Of a stretch of DNA of 64,000 nt, positions 45,583 to 57,696 are shown in pieces; within the stretch, counting starts at the first letter, position 1; the number at the start of each line of letters is the position of its first letter. Where the stretch lies: contig CM106586.1 in assembly GCA_048013815.1 (NCBI GenBank), positions 22,816,001-22,880,000 of the forward strand, in the 5' to 3' direction. The translations under genes were made by a program, and so were the position numbers. The notes below the pieces were generated by a model. It ran no database searches. It worked only from the letters and a program-made list of their open reading frames with translations, and was not told the DNA's origin. The stretch is from Setoptus koraiensis. Taxonomy: Eukaryota; Arthropoda.

Positions 45583-47432
45583 GTGTGCGGGTGTTTGTGT
45601 GCGCGGCGAACATTCTCTCATTGAAATAGAATTATAACTAGACCACCGCTGGTACCGCCAACGGCAGCAATCACAAAGTGAACCAGAAAACAGGCACAGA
45701 GATAACAGGCGCGGGGGGAAACTTTGTGTGTGGCTCATTCACCTCGCAAGCTGTCCTATGTGTGTGTGCGCGCGTTCATTCGGGCCCCAATCGAACGAAT
45801 ATCATCATTCCAATAACGCGTCGTTCCAGTAGTCATGCCATCACTGAGCGCCACTATGTACAGGTATTTCAACAGTTCATCCACCATTGTGACACCTGAA
45901 TCCTCTGAAAGAAGATCCCCTTTTATTCTTACGCAGTTCACGCAACGACACACATGTGTGTAAAGCAGTTGTAGCAGCACACACGAATCTACTAATTTGC
46001 TGATTGACGACCAGCATCACGACGCGCCAGAGAACTGCCACAACAGTATCAAACAGAGACGGTGATAACAGATATTATGCGCCACCGACACACACACACA
46101 CACACACCAACCAAACCAACCAACCAAACCAATATACAGCCCACACAGCCCCACAGCCCGTACAGCCAGTATAGATAAATGCAAGATTGATTGCATGATG
46201 CAAATTACCATTTATGTTGTGTTAAACACCGGATACATTTATCAACAACATTTAGGACATACATCATTGTACAATTAAAATCCCGTTCTATGCCCACTAC
46301 TTAACCTAATTGGACACTCGCTGCAGTCGCAAGTACATCTGCTCTGCTGATATAGCTGCATTTCAGTAATTGGCGCTGATAAGGACAAAAGAAACCAAAC
46401 CAAAGGGCCTCCACACTCCCACTCGCATATGAAACAACGTGTCCAGATCCTATCTTATGGCCACAATGGACGTTAAATGACAACATTTTTCACAATCATC
46501 ACATTGGCCGCTACAACCATCGAAAAAAACAATTCACGCTGAATACCTACTCACCGTCCGTCGCACAAGCTATACAACAACCAACCGCTAGTAGACCCAA
46601 CAAAACCTATAGTTTCTATACACTCAGGACATCAGTGGATATTCCAAATAATAATTGAAGAAATAACTGACCTCCCATTGCTAGCTTTAAGGCCAATCAA
46701 CTGTCAACCATACCGTAAGCTGTGAAATCATTTTAACGCACCACATCCATTCTTCAGTTGGGCCCTGCTGGTAAGTTGTTCCATCGTACACAGTGGCTTA
46801 ATGAACGAACAGTAATAATTTAGTCATGACTGGGTTGTGCTAGACTATTGACCGGCAAATAAATGTTGCATCAACTACTTCTAGGAATATAGGGGATATT
46901 GAGGAGGCATAATAATCACCTACAGTTTAGATTGTTCCAACGTTTTTGTTGTATTCACCAACTAACAACAATCAAGTCTTCTAATTTAGTTTACAATGTC
47001 CATCATTCTTACACAACGAATCCAAAGTGTGTATGTTTGTGCATGATTGTGGTTGAGTGTGTCAGAGAGAAATACAGCTTACGTGTTTCATAATAGTTTC
47101 CTTAATTGTGATCCATTGATTAGTACTGTGCAGAGTTAAATTGAGACATGCATAAAATTAATGCACTCTTCATTCGTCCAAGCCTGAACAACTCATGCAT
47201 CCGATGCCTATAATTATTATGAGCAATTCACACATTGTTACCACTATAATTATTACCTTGCATATACAGTGAATTTGTCTCCCAAGTCTATATACATATA
47301 TTGTAAACACAAACACACATGATCAAATAATTAGCCTTGTTTTGATGCACACATATCGAATGTCAGAGCTGCAAAGGAAACAGACTATCGTTACCAGCAA
47401 GATCAAGATTTTAGATTCTTCCAAATTTGGAT

Positions 47433-50400
47433 ATGGATAATAGGTTAGATGGAGCTACTAATTATAGTGGTGATCCGTCATCGGCCTCTTTATACGCGGC
47501 GGAAGCACACGGAGGAATTTATAATCGGCAACAGACAGATTCATCGTCGTCAATTAGCCAAGAAACATCGACAGGCTACAATATTGGCGGCCACGATATC
47601 ACCGAGCAAACTATGCAATCGCCATTGAATGAATTCATTGAAAATGTTACTAGGGCGACAGTAGAAATGCTTAATTCTAGTCAATTATTACCAACTGTGA
47701 TACCACCAGTTCAGAACACCGACCATATAATGAGTGACATGTATACCAATGGGTCAACCAAATTTACAGCTGATCCCGTTCAGTATGCTAATATGTTAAG
47801 TCAAACTCAAAAAGTTACGCCACCACCTGAAGCACCAAACATAGTCGACGATGCATGTATGCAAGATAGGAGATATTGGGTCTTTTTTTTATCTTCAGTT
47901 CTCACATTAGTTGGAGGCATATTTATTATTTTGATATATAGAGGATTGGCATTCGTTTTTTCTAAATCCAACCAGAACGGCAAAAATAGTTACCCATTCA
48001 ATAATAGTCATGGTAAGTAGCCAGCAACATAGATTCACTATATCTTAAAATTTTTTCTTATTTGTTTTGCTTGCTACATTCATCTTACATTGATCAAACC
48101 GCAATCCAATTTACTTCAATTCGACACAGCTTCGCAGTCGCATGCGCCGAGTAGATCTGGCGGCCAGCCATTCACTCAATCTTCTGGACCATTAGGTGGG
48201 GCACATCCTCAACAGCATCATCATCAAAAAGGTGGACCCTTACATCATTCTTCCATGATAGTTTCGACGATACCTGGATCTGACGAAACCAAAACCTCAA
48301 CTCTTTCACACTTGACAGATGTAGATAATTCTGGAATGATCGTCCAGCCACCACTCTCCCCTCCGGTCATGATGAATCATGCTTCGATGGCAGCTGCTGC
48401 CGCTCAAGCTGAGGCTCATAATCAGAGGTACCAGGCTGACCAGCAAACTCAAGTTGGATGGATGACAGAAGCAAAAGATTGGGCGGGTGAATTGATCTCG
48501 GGTCAATCGGCAACAGGACGCATACTTGTAAGTGGAGTAGTGTATTGATATTCTCCTTTTCAATTTAGCTATCCTTTTAAACCATTTCCATAATATACTT
48601 ACACGAATTTACTTTCCCATCAATAGGTGATATTAGTATTTATGTTATCGATAGCATCATTGATAGTGTATTTTATAGATGCTTCAAAGATTGGTCCAAA
48701 TGACGGGTAGGTACCACAACAGGAAGTTTACCCTAAAATCTGTCATGCTTTGCAAATAACTAATGAAACTAATAATTGACTGTTCTCTACAAAATAATTC
48801 CACCAACAGCAATATTAGTGAAGGAGTAGAAAAATGCCAAAAGTGGAGTGACAGTATCACTCAACAGATTGATCTTGCGCTTAATGTTTTCTTCATGGTA
48901 TATTTTTTTATTAGGGTAAGTAACATATACTCTGGCCAATATACAGCTTTGTGCGCTAGCATAGATTCTCGAATTCTCGACATCGTAACATCATAATGAT
49001 ATCGGGCATAACAAACAAACTGATGATAACACAGAGAAGTTCTCAAACTAATTCATATTCTTGAAACTTATTCACTCTATGTATTTCAATAGTTCGTCGC
49101 AGCATCCGACAAATTGTGGTTCATGTTGGAGTTGCACTCTATCGTCGATTACTTTACAATCCCCCCATCTTTTGTGTCATTATATTTGGATCGCACGTGG
49201 ATCGGCTTCAGAGCTACTCGTGCTTTGAGATTAATGTCTATTCCGGATATTTTGCAATATTTAAACATGCTCAAGACTTCATCATCTATTAGGTTATCTC
49301 AGTTGATATCAATTGTGATATCAGTTTGGCTCACTGCAGCTGGTCTTATCCATCTCGTAAGTTGGTATAAGTGAATCTAGAATCGAAGCTGACATCCCAA
49401 GTTGATATTTTAACATGACTAACTTTTTTCTATACATCCCTATAACAGCTTGAAAATTCAGGAGATTTACTCGACTTTTCTCACCCACATTCAATTGGCT
49501 ACTGGGAATGTGTCTATTTCCTTATTGTGACGATGTCCACTGTAGGCTATGGTGATATTTATTGTACTACAGTTTTGGGACGAGGATTCATAGTGTTATT
49601 CATACTTATTGGTTTGGTAAGTCAACACAAACCTAAGCGACGTAATTCACTAACTTCCTCCAAGTATTCTCTGTACTCGATGAACTGGCATTCTCTTCAG
49701 GCTCCGTTGTCGTACAACAATTCTATTCCTTATACTAATTGATTCTTGCTTAGAAAGAATTAAATTAATCAATTCACACGTATTGGTTTCATACGACAGA
49801 GGGCACATAACAATAATCTGACAACAAAGCTAACAATTCTTTGTGTATTTGTGGTCGACAAAGCCATATAGTAGCCATGTATTAGCCATGGTCTAATTTC
49901 CTGTGAAAGATGTACAGGAGATTCTATTGATATTAATATATTATTTATTTTGTTTATATTGAGTCTTGTTCCTTTATAATGGGTACATTTGCACTCTCCA
50001 TGAGTCATTATCTCCACAACCGCTATTCCTTCTGGAGTTTGAATGAAGGGTCTCAGCGAGTGTTTTGGGGATAAACGATTAGCTTTTGTTGTCAACCGTC
50101 GTTACTAATGACTCATAGCGAACAATAGTTTAAAATTAAGCTTCAGAGTAATTTGACTACCAGACTGTCCCTTGTCAGACTCGAGTGCTCAATCTGATGA
50201 TTTACTGTTTGTGGCAGCACTTGAGAGTTGTCATCGAACGTCTGGCATAATGAACCGACGGTAGCTTGTTATACCGTCACAGAATAACAAACCACTCGCA
50301 TGGTAGATGGTCGAGTTTGAAAGCGAAACACAGTGAACGGTTGCGAACCGCTAACTTGAATCTCTCTATGGACTATAGAGTTACAGAAATGTCAACAAAT

Positions 50401-52492
50401 TTAGACCATTCACTCTGAGACATGGCTTGCACATCGGGGTTCTGATCTCATTTCGCTCTACCTTTGAGCCTTACAATGTACGCCTAATGATGAACATAGA
50501 CAATATGCCCTTTGTCCCAATGATAGCTTGATTGACACTTCCCACAAAGATATTTCTGCAATTGTCTCCTGTGAGTGCGCCATCTTTTGAAAAGTTCTCT
50601 ACCAAGTCGTCAGAACCGAATACCTCCGAATCTAGTTTGTAGTAACCACCCGCAGAGTCGGCGACATCAGATTCGTGACAATTCAGCCGACTAAATTGCT
50701 GTGGATTAGATCTGACGCAATGTCGCAATCTAGCTGCGAGCCAGCGGGATTTCATTACTGCCGCTAGCATTGTCATTCTCTTCTATGGTTACGAATGCTG
50801 AAATATAACATAAAAAAGAGGAAAAAAGAGCACGAACACCGCTCAGTTCAAAGTTGATGCTTATGAATGAATCTGCTTCTATTGAATTTTAGCTTTTCAG
50901 TAACTTTCACTGTGCTCGATCACGGAATAATGGGATTTCCGTTCTAATTGGCCATAATTGACTGGCCGAATAGAATTGACATGCTGGTGGTTAGTTGGAC
51001 CGATCAGTAACTCATGCTCCATGTTTTCCTTCTGAACTCTGGTTGTTTTTATTCAACTCATTGTTGCAAGCGCACGCATGAACTTTTTACTTCACTAGCA
51101 ACAAACTGAAAACAACTATGAAAAAATGCAGTCATTAGTTATTTGACTACATGTTGGAACAAATTGTATAATAATAATCATGATCGCAACCAAGGAGACA
51201 TGGTATCCTGTCACCAGAGCTTTTGATACATTATCATCATTGTTAGAAACTGTATTGTGCCCACAGACAAGATGAAAAAAAAATTATTCATGGCCAAACA
51301 TCATCACAGCCCAGTAATAAAGTGTTATAATTATTTTATCTTATTATTTATGCATTCTTTTGTTCCACACAATATTTTGGAATATTGCCCTAATGTCACA
51401 ATAACAGGCCGTATTCGCCTCTCTCATTCCAGAGATAACTGATTTACTTGGTAGACCTAGTACATATATGGGATGTTACCAGATAAATTCTGTGAAAAAG
51501 TACGTTCTCTATATAAAAGAAACCGACATATTTGACTACATCCCATCAACAATTCAAGAACAATACCAAAAAGGGGTTCTGAGCATACAATAATAGTTGT
51601 TAGTTTAGATTATGTATCCTTTCCACAATGCTTGAAACTCTGTCAAATCTTCTACTTGCTTCACATATATTTAATTTCATTATCTCCATTGGGAGTGATT
51701 ATTGTTTGCTTATCAATACTTTTAATAGCATAGAATATACACCATTCTAGTTAATATGTTGTTGCTATTCAACCTGCATACGAATGAATAATTGCCTTGC
51801 AAAGTAATAATTAGATTATAACCATAGTCCAGTAATTCCAACCATGGCGAACTAACAGACCACACCCAGTTGATGTGGGCTCTATTTGTTAGCCTTTCGA
51901 TCATTGGAATCACTCATTGAATCTGAATATTTACAACCGTCGCCAGACCAACTAATTTACGCCTAAAAAAGTCGATAAGAACGTCAGTCGTACATCTAAT
52001 AAGACATCGTTTTGTATGATGATGTTGCACCAAAAATCTTTAGAAAACCAAACAAACATGAATACTTGACAACAATGACAATCATGATGATGTGTATTAT
52101 AATCTTGTCTTTTGCTCACTCTTGATCTTTTTTTCCTATCTATATTTTGTCAACCCTTTAATATATTGTTATATAAACAATATCAATGATGCTAAATTAT
52201 CTATGCATTGTTACGATGATATATGAACAACGAAAATCTGTTGATAACGTGCTGCATAATGATGCGTGTATTTGAATCTCGCTTGACATCGCATAACCAT
52301 CAATTGCTCAACAATTTATCAAACAATCATTTACACACATAATATAAAATATTTAGGCTGTATTTGCGTCATGTATTCCTGAGATAATAGACCTAATTGG
52401 AAGTCGACCAAAATATGGTGGCGCATTTAAGTCTGAAAGAAGAAGGTTAGCTAATATGATATAAAACAATATTAGTATATTACAACACTCAC

Positions 52493-52526
<34 letters not shown>

Positions 52527-55500
52527 TTATACACTCACTACACACTTTTATCTTATAAAATCCGATTATGCCAAACTCTTTATGAAACCTTCCACGAAAC
52601 TTTGATTAGTTGTAGATGTTCTGGCTATGCATATACCTTCAATTTAATTAGTAGTATCTTGATTTGAACCACCACCACCCTCACCATCACCACCTTGTTC
52701 ATGTGCCTTTAAATGAGTTGGTAGTTGTAATGCATGTGCTGCAGTACTATACAAATATCGGTATACGAAGATTGTTTCTTTCACGAGAATACTTTTAATT
52801 TATTTAAATTATATGCGAAAACAGAACAACGACACAAACTCTGCTTGAACTATCACATAATAGGTTGATGCAGCCTCTCAGCTTCTCGGTGCATTGTCTT
52901 GAGTGTTGTATGACAAATCATCATATAAATCAATTTACCTTATTTATGGGATGGGAGACAGATGAGAGATAAGGAGAAGCCAGATTATAGACAGGTTCAT
53001 ATGATTGCACAACACGGCGCTATCTGCTGATAGATTACCCATTTTCTATGTCTAACAATAATGATTTTACACAACTACCGATTCGAACTGAACTCGCTTC
53101 GATAACATAGATAATCTCTTATTCAATGATGCTTCTTGATGATTTTCATGTTCGAGATTTGCATAAAAAAGAAGAAAGGAAAAAAATTCATTCCGAACGA
53201 CTTAAAGACTTATCGTGATGGGTACTGGTTGGCGAGGCCCTGTTGTCATTAGATGATTCTGATAAGAGGTTGCATCACTATGGAAGCATGAAGTGTAAAT
53301 TGATAATTAAACAAGAAAAAAACAAACTTCTTTCTTCGCAACATAGCAAATGACATTTGTTGTGATTATTGCAAACTTCCCTCATTCTTTCATGATGATT
53401 TAAACTGGATTTACAATCATTTCCAGCCGCATGCTCGAAACTGGCATGGACTGGTGTACAGATAAAACAGAAAAAAAGAATGCTAACAGTTTACTATTAA
53501 AATGCTGAATGGCCGCCGGAAAGAATTTGTTTCAAGCTGACAAACGTTTATTTCCACACCCTAAACTGATATTTATAACTGATTGCAGTCTGCAGACAAA
53601 TGCCTACCATGAACTCAATTTACCGAATATAATTACCTTTTTCCGGTGCATGTGCAACCTTCTTAATTGTTAGAATGAATGTTTTTTCAGTTACGTCTCT
53701 ATCCCATTCAAATTATTATGATTTCATCATCGAATGTCACCAACAGTATGCTCATTACCCTTTTTGGAACAACAACAATCACTCATCATGTGTGACCACA
53801 TATTTAATCCTCTTGATCTCTCTCTCCGATTCATGATCAAACTTAACTAATTTTTTCTGACGCACATCTTCCACTAAACAACCAATTACACGCTTAAACC
53901 AATCAAACAAACGAAAAATCGTCCTCTTGAATACATACAATGTATCTGTTACGTGCTGAAACTTTCGCGTTACAATCAATTGCGTTGTATCTGCATAAAT
54001 ATTCGAACGCACAATCACTTTACAGACACATTGTTGTTTGTGGCCATATCACATACGAGAGTGTCAGCCATTTTCTAAAAGATTTCTTGCACGAAGATCG
54101 TGAGGATGTCGATGTTGAAGTTGTCTTCTTACACAGAAAGCCGCCTGATTTAGAATTAGAGGGTCTAATAAAAAGACATTTCACCACAGTAGAATTCTTC
54201 CAAGGATCTGTGATGAACTCTATAGACTTGCAGCGCGTTAAAGTGGAACAAGCGGATGGTAAGTGTCCGATTGGCTTATTATGACTGTTTTAGGGTTGAT
54301 TATTAGCCGAGCGTTATTCGATTAATCTGAACGGATTTCCATCTGTCTATTTCCCTCCCTCACACTCAGCCTGCCTGATTTTGGCAAACAAACAATGTGG
54401 TGACGGTGACCAAGAGGATGCGGCCAACATAATGCGCGTCATTAGCATAAAGAACTGTAGTGAAAAAATTAGAGTTATCGTGCAATTGATGCAATACCAT
54501 AACAAGGCCTATCTACTGAACATACCCTCTTGGGACTGGAAACGGGGTGACGATGTTATTTGTGTCAGTGAGCTGAAGCTTGGATTCATAGCACAATCTT
54601 GCCTAGCTCCAGGTTTCAGTACAATGATGGCCAATTTGTTTGCCATGCGATCTTACAAGACGGTAAGTACATTATGCTCGATGCATTGTTTATGTCAAAT
54701 CTATTGATAATTCCTGCTATCGATTAATAATATGTGTTGTTCTATCGATTACTCATGCAGTCACCGGATATGCCAGCCTGGCATAATGATTATCTCTGTG
54801 GTACTGGTATGGAGATGTATACCGAATATCTTAGTCATGCATTTGTGGGTATGACATTCGCGCAGGCTGCCGAATTATGCTTCACAAAACTGAAATTATT
54901 GTTGATGGCAATAGAGGTTAGCGACACTAATGGTGATGGCAGTGCCAATATCGTAATCAATCCAAAGGGAGATCACAAAATCAAGAGCAATACGCAAGGA
55001 TTCTTCATGGCACAGTCTGCTGATGAGGTGAAACGTGCGATATGGTTTTGTAAAAATTGTCACGACGATGTGATTGACGAAAAACTGATAAGGAAATGCA
55101 AATGTCGAAATCGTAAGTTCTGTCGGATCATAATTATTGTTCTTTCGGCCACAATTCAAAGCAGTCATCAAGCTGTCATAGTCAGTCTGAATGCACATGA
55201 AGAAATTATCTAACACTATTCAAATTATTCCCAACTATTCAGCGGGTGCCATGTTCAAAAAAGGAGTCAGGGTTGTCCAGATAGCCAACAGCGGTGTGTC
55301 TTCGACGGGCAAAAGTAAGATAAAGATTTGTGCATTTTTTTTTTCTAAATTTAACTCATTTGACCGATGCATTTGGCCAAGGAAATCTATTAATACATTT
55401 ACATTCTCGTTTTTTGCTTTCACTTTGCCACTTTCAGAGGAACCGGGAGATCCTGACGCCGAGACAGCATATTTGCTGCAACAATCGCCTGGTGGAGCTG

Positions 55501-57696
55501 CTTTGTCTCACCAGCCAACGCCAACTAGAAACAAGACAACATTGACAGATTCTGATGGCAACACCATAGCGGACGAGTCAAATTTCAAACCCGCTAGCGC
55601 AACGAGATCGTCACTAAAATCAAAACAAGCTCAATTCGATCAGCCACATCTAGCCTATGAGGTGAAGAAACTCATGCCAACAGCCAGGCCACCATCTAGC
55701 AACGATGTTCTTGGCAGCTCTTCTGCTGGTCCACCTGTAGCAACAGGATTCATAGATTCAGATAATTTGGATGTTGATACGTCAGAAATGAAATACGACT
55801 CAACGGGAATGTTTCATTGGTGTCAAGCCCGAAGATTCGAGGATTGTCTATTAGATAGAAATATAGCGGCTATGACGGTGTTTAATGGTCACGTAGTTGT
55901 GTGCTTATTCGCCGATCCTGACTCTCCTTTGGTGGGCCTACGTAATCTTGTAATGCCTTTAAGAGCGTCCAATTTACATTATCATGAATTAAAACCAGTG
56001 GTCATAGTCGGCAATTATGATTATATAAAACGAGAATGGAAAATGTTGCAAAATTTGCCGAAGATCATGGTACTCAATGGATCGCCATTGTCTCGCGCTG
56101 ATTTGAGAGCCGTCAACATAAATTTATGTGATATGTGCGTCATATTATCCGCCAAAATACCCTCCTCCGACGATCCCACCCTAGCAGACAAAGAGGCCAT
56201 TTTGGCTAGTCTAAATATCAAGGCAATGACTTTTGATGAAACCATAACGATAGCCCACAATGGTGCACCAGGCACCAATTTGCCACAGCATGTTCAGAGG
56301 AGGGGCTCCGTTTACGGAATTAATGTTCCACTCATCACTGAACTCATGAACGATACCAATGTCCAGTTTCTAGACCAAGATGATGAGGACGACCCAAATA
56401 CTGAATTATATCTCACGCAACCGTTCGCATGTGGAACAGCTTTTGCTGTGTCCGTTTTAGATTCGTTGATGTCAACCACCTACTTCAATGCAAATGCCCT
56501 AACCTTGATCAGATCCCTGGTGACTGGTGGTGCTACTCCTGAGTTAGAGTTGATACTTGCCGAAGGTGCTGGTTTGCGAGGAGGTAAGCTAAACATAACA
56601 ATTGTCTATCGCTATCGGTTTCTTAAAACTAGCAACTAATAATGAATTCACCGTAATAACATTTTTTTCTCCAAAAATTGCATCAGGTTGTACTACTCCA
56701 GAGACCTTAGCCATGAGAAATAGATGTCGTGTTGGACAGATATCTCTCTACGATGAACCACTCAACAAATTTGCCGTAAGTCGCTTCCTAGGCTAACAGT
56801 ACATTACATTACATAAATAGATAACGGTAGATACATTGAAATTTTGACATTTCAGAAATGATTGGCTAATGATAACGACACTGTTCTCTATTTTCAATAA
56901 ACAGGACTCGGGTAGATACGGCGACCTGTTTGTGTCGGCACTGAGATTGTTTGGTATGCTTTGTGTAGGTATATATCGCGTTCGAGACCTGGCCGCTAAC
57001 GGACCAACGGCATCAAGCAGACGTTTTGTTATATGTAACCCGCCCGATGACTTTATACTGATGTCTTCGGATTTGGTAAGTAGTGACCTGACCGAAAGTT
57101 ATGTGCAACATACTACTCTTTGTTCGACAATAACTAATTCTCCCCCCCCCCCTCTCATTCTTCACTTACAATCATGATTCGTGCAATCACAACAGATATT
57201 TGTTTTGCTTCAATTTGACCCTGGTCTCGAGTATCATAAGACAGCCTCGAATCCCAACAAACCATTGTCACCACCCTCTAACAAAGAACATACCATGCCA
57301 CCGGTAAGGAAGCTCTCTGGATTCGCTGGCTAACTTGACTTCTTCCATCACACAAATCTAATCCTTGGCCATATGTTCTTTAATCCATTTCTCTGACTAA
57401 TTTCATCTCGACCAATTGACTCAAATGGCACTACTCAACTTGACTGAAATTATTGCATATAGAGAGAATGTAATGGCAACGATGGACCCTCTACAAAGGC
57501 TACACCGGTAGTAACTGCAACCCCAAGAGACCAACAACACACAACAACTAAGACGGATTCTTTGAATAGCGAGTCAACAACTCAACATCATAAAACTGAA
57601 ACAAACCTGATGTTACCAATGGTCAAGCCAAGCACTGCTAGCACCGGTCAGATACTATGCAGTGCCATGACAAATGGTCCATACTCCTTCATTTAG
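47433..57696 (+). CDS. slo: Slowpoke, large-conductance Ca2+-activated K+ (BK) channel alpha subunit
   Basis: Exons: 47433-48012, 48130-48527, 48627-48706, 48810-48915, 49093-49356, 49449-49616, then 51408-51499 or 52357-52445, then 54026-54258, 54370-54662, 54761-55112, 55243-55314, 55438-56583, 56687-56775, 56905-57075, 57196-57303, 57463-57696. All borders are GT-AG and the phases agree, giving about 1460 aa. An in-frame TAG lies 21 nt before the ATG. S0 is at about 148-172, the S4 segment is [16 protein letters not shown], the filter is TVGYGD (507-512), RCK1 begins at [17 protein letters not shown], and the Ca2+ bowl is DQDDEDDPN (about 1191-1199). It conducts K+ when depolarised and Ca2+-bound, shaping action potentials and transmitter release. 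The N-terminus before S0 (about 147 aa) and the S0-S1 loop (about 130 extra residues, His/Gln/Met-rich) are much longer than in Drosophila Slo. Confidence 0.96.
49617..51407 (+). other. slo intron before the alternative exon pair
   Basis: 1.8 kb intron from gtaagt at 49617. No further copy of the S6/RCK1-linker exon or any other gene is visible in it. Confidence 0.7.
51408..51499 (+). CDS. slo: slo alternative exon 7a (S6 end and RCK1 linker, divergent version)
   Basis: 92 nt with acceptor ataacag and donor gtacgt. It encodes [15 protein letters not shown], then [16 protein letters not shown] across the junction. It enters and leaves in the same phases as exon 7b, so the two can replace each other but not be joined (joining both would shift the frame). 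The opening AVFAS.IPEI.DL.G is shared; the linker half is unrelated. Confidence 0.85.
51500..52356 (+). other. slo intron between exons 7a and 7b
   Basis: 857 bp, AT-rich, no additional exon seen. Confidence 0.7.
52357..52445 (+). CDS. slo: slo alternative exon 7b (S6 end and RCK1 linker, canonical version)
   Basis: 89 nt with acceptor atttag and donor gttagc. It encodes [20 protein letters not shown] followed by [10 protein letters not shown] across the junction. This matches the canonical animal Slo sequence after S6. It is one codon shorter than 7a and in the same phase. Confidence 0.9.
52446..54025 (+). other. slo intron after exon 7b
   Basis: 1.6 kb, AT-rich, with a CA array at 52489-52526. 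No further exon or RNA gene is seen. Confidence 0.7.
55243..55314 (+). CDS. slo: slo probable cassette exon 11
   Basis: 72 nt (24 codons, phase 1 at both ends), encoding about [20 protein letters not shown] in the linker between RCK1 and RCK2. It is flanked by standard acceptor (attcag) and donor (gtaaga). Skipping it keeps the frame. The Slo RCK1-RCK2 linker is a known alternative-splice site in animals; actual skipping here is inference. Confidence 0.65.

Larger units (their letters stand above)
36957..47432. other. Long region without supportable protein genes
   Basis: About 10.5 kb between DCP2 and slowpoke. I see CA/GT arrays (42558-42583, 43736-43763, 45030-45056, 45511-45577), CAA/CAG/ACG triplets near 43260-43410, a 36-bp perfect palindrome at 43497-43532, and an about 10-bp tandem near 45372-45420. 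43900-45000 is GC-rich. The part next to 47433 presumably holds slowpoke promoters and 5' UTR exons. One weak exon-like frame is listed separately at 37326. Confidence 0.55.

Noticed and set aside
45439-45738. Frames encoding Val-Cys or His-Thr repeats
   Set aside because: Pure translation of the GT/CA microsatellite.
52885-52910. miR-33-like seed (GTGCATTG)
   Set aside because: Short match only; no hairpin seen.
57301-57333. Alternative slo end by reading through exon 15 (VRKLSGFAG, stop)
   Set aside because: Possible by intron retention, but the gtaagg donor and the in-frame exon at 57463 explain the region better.
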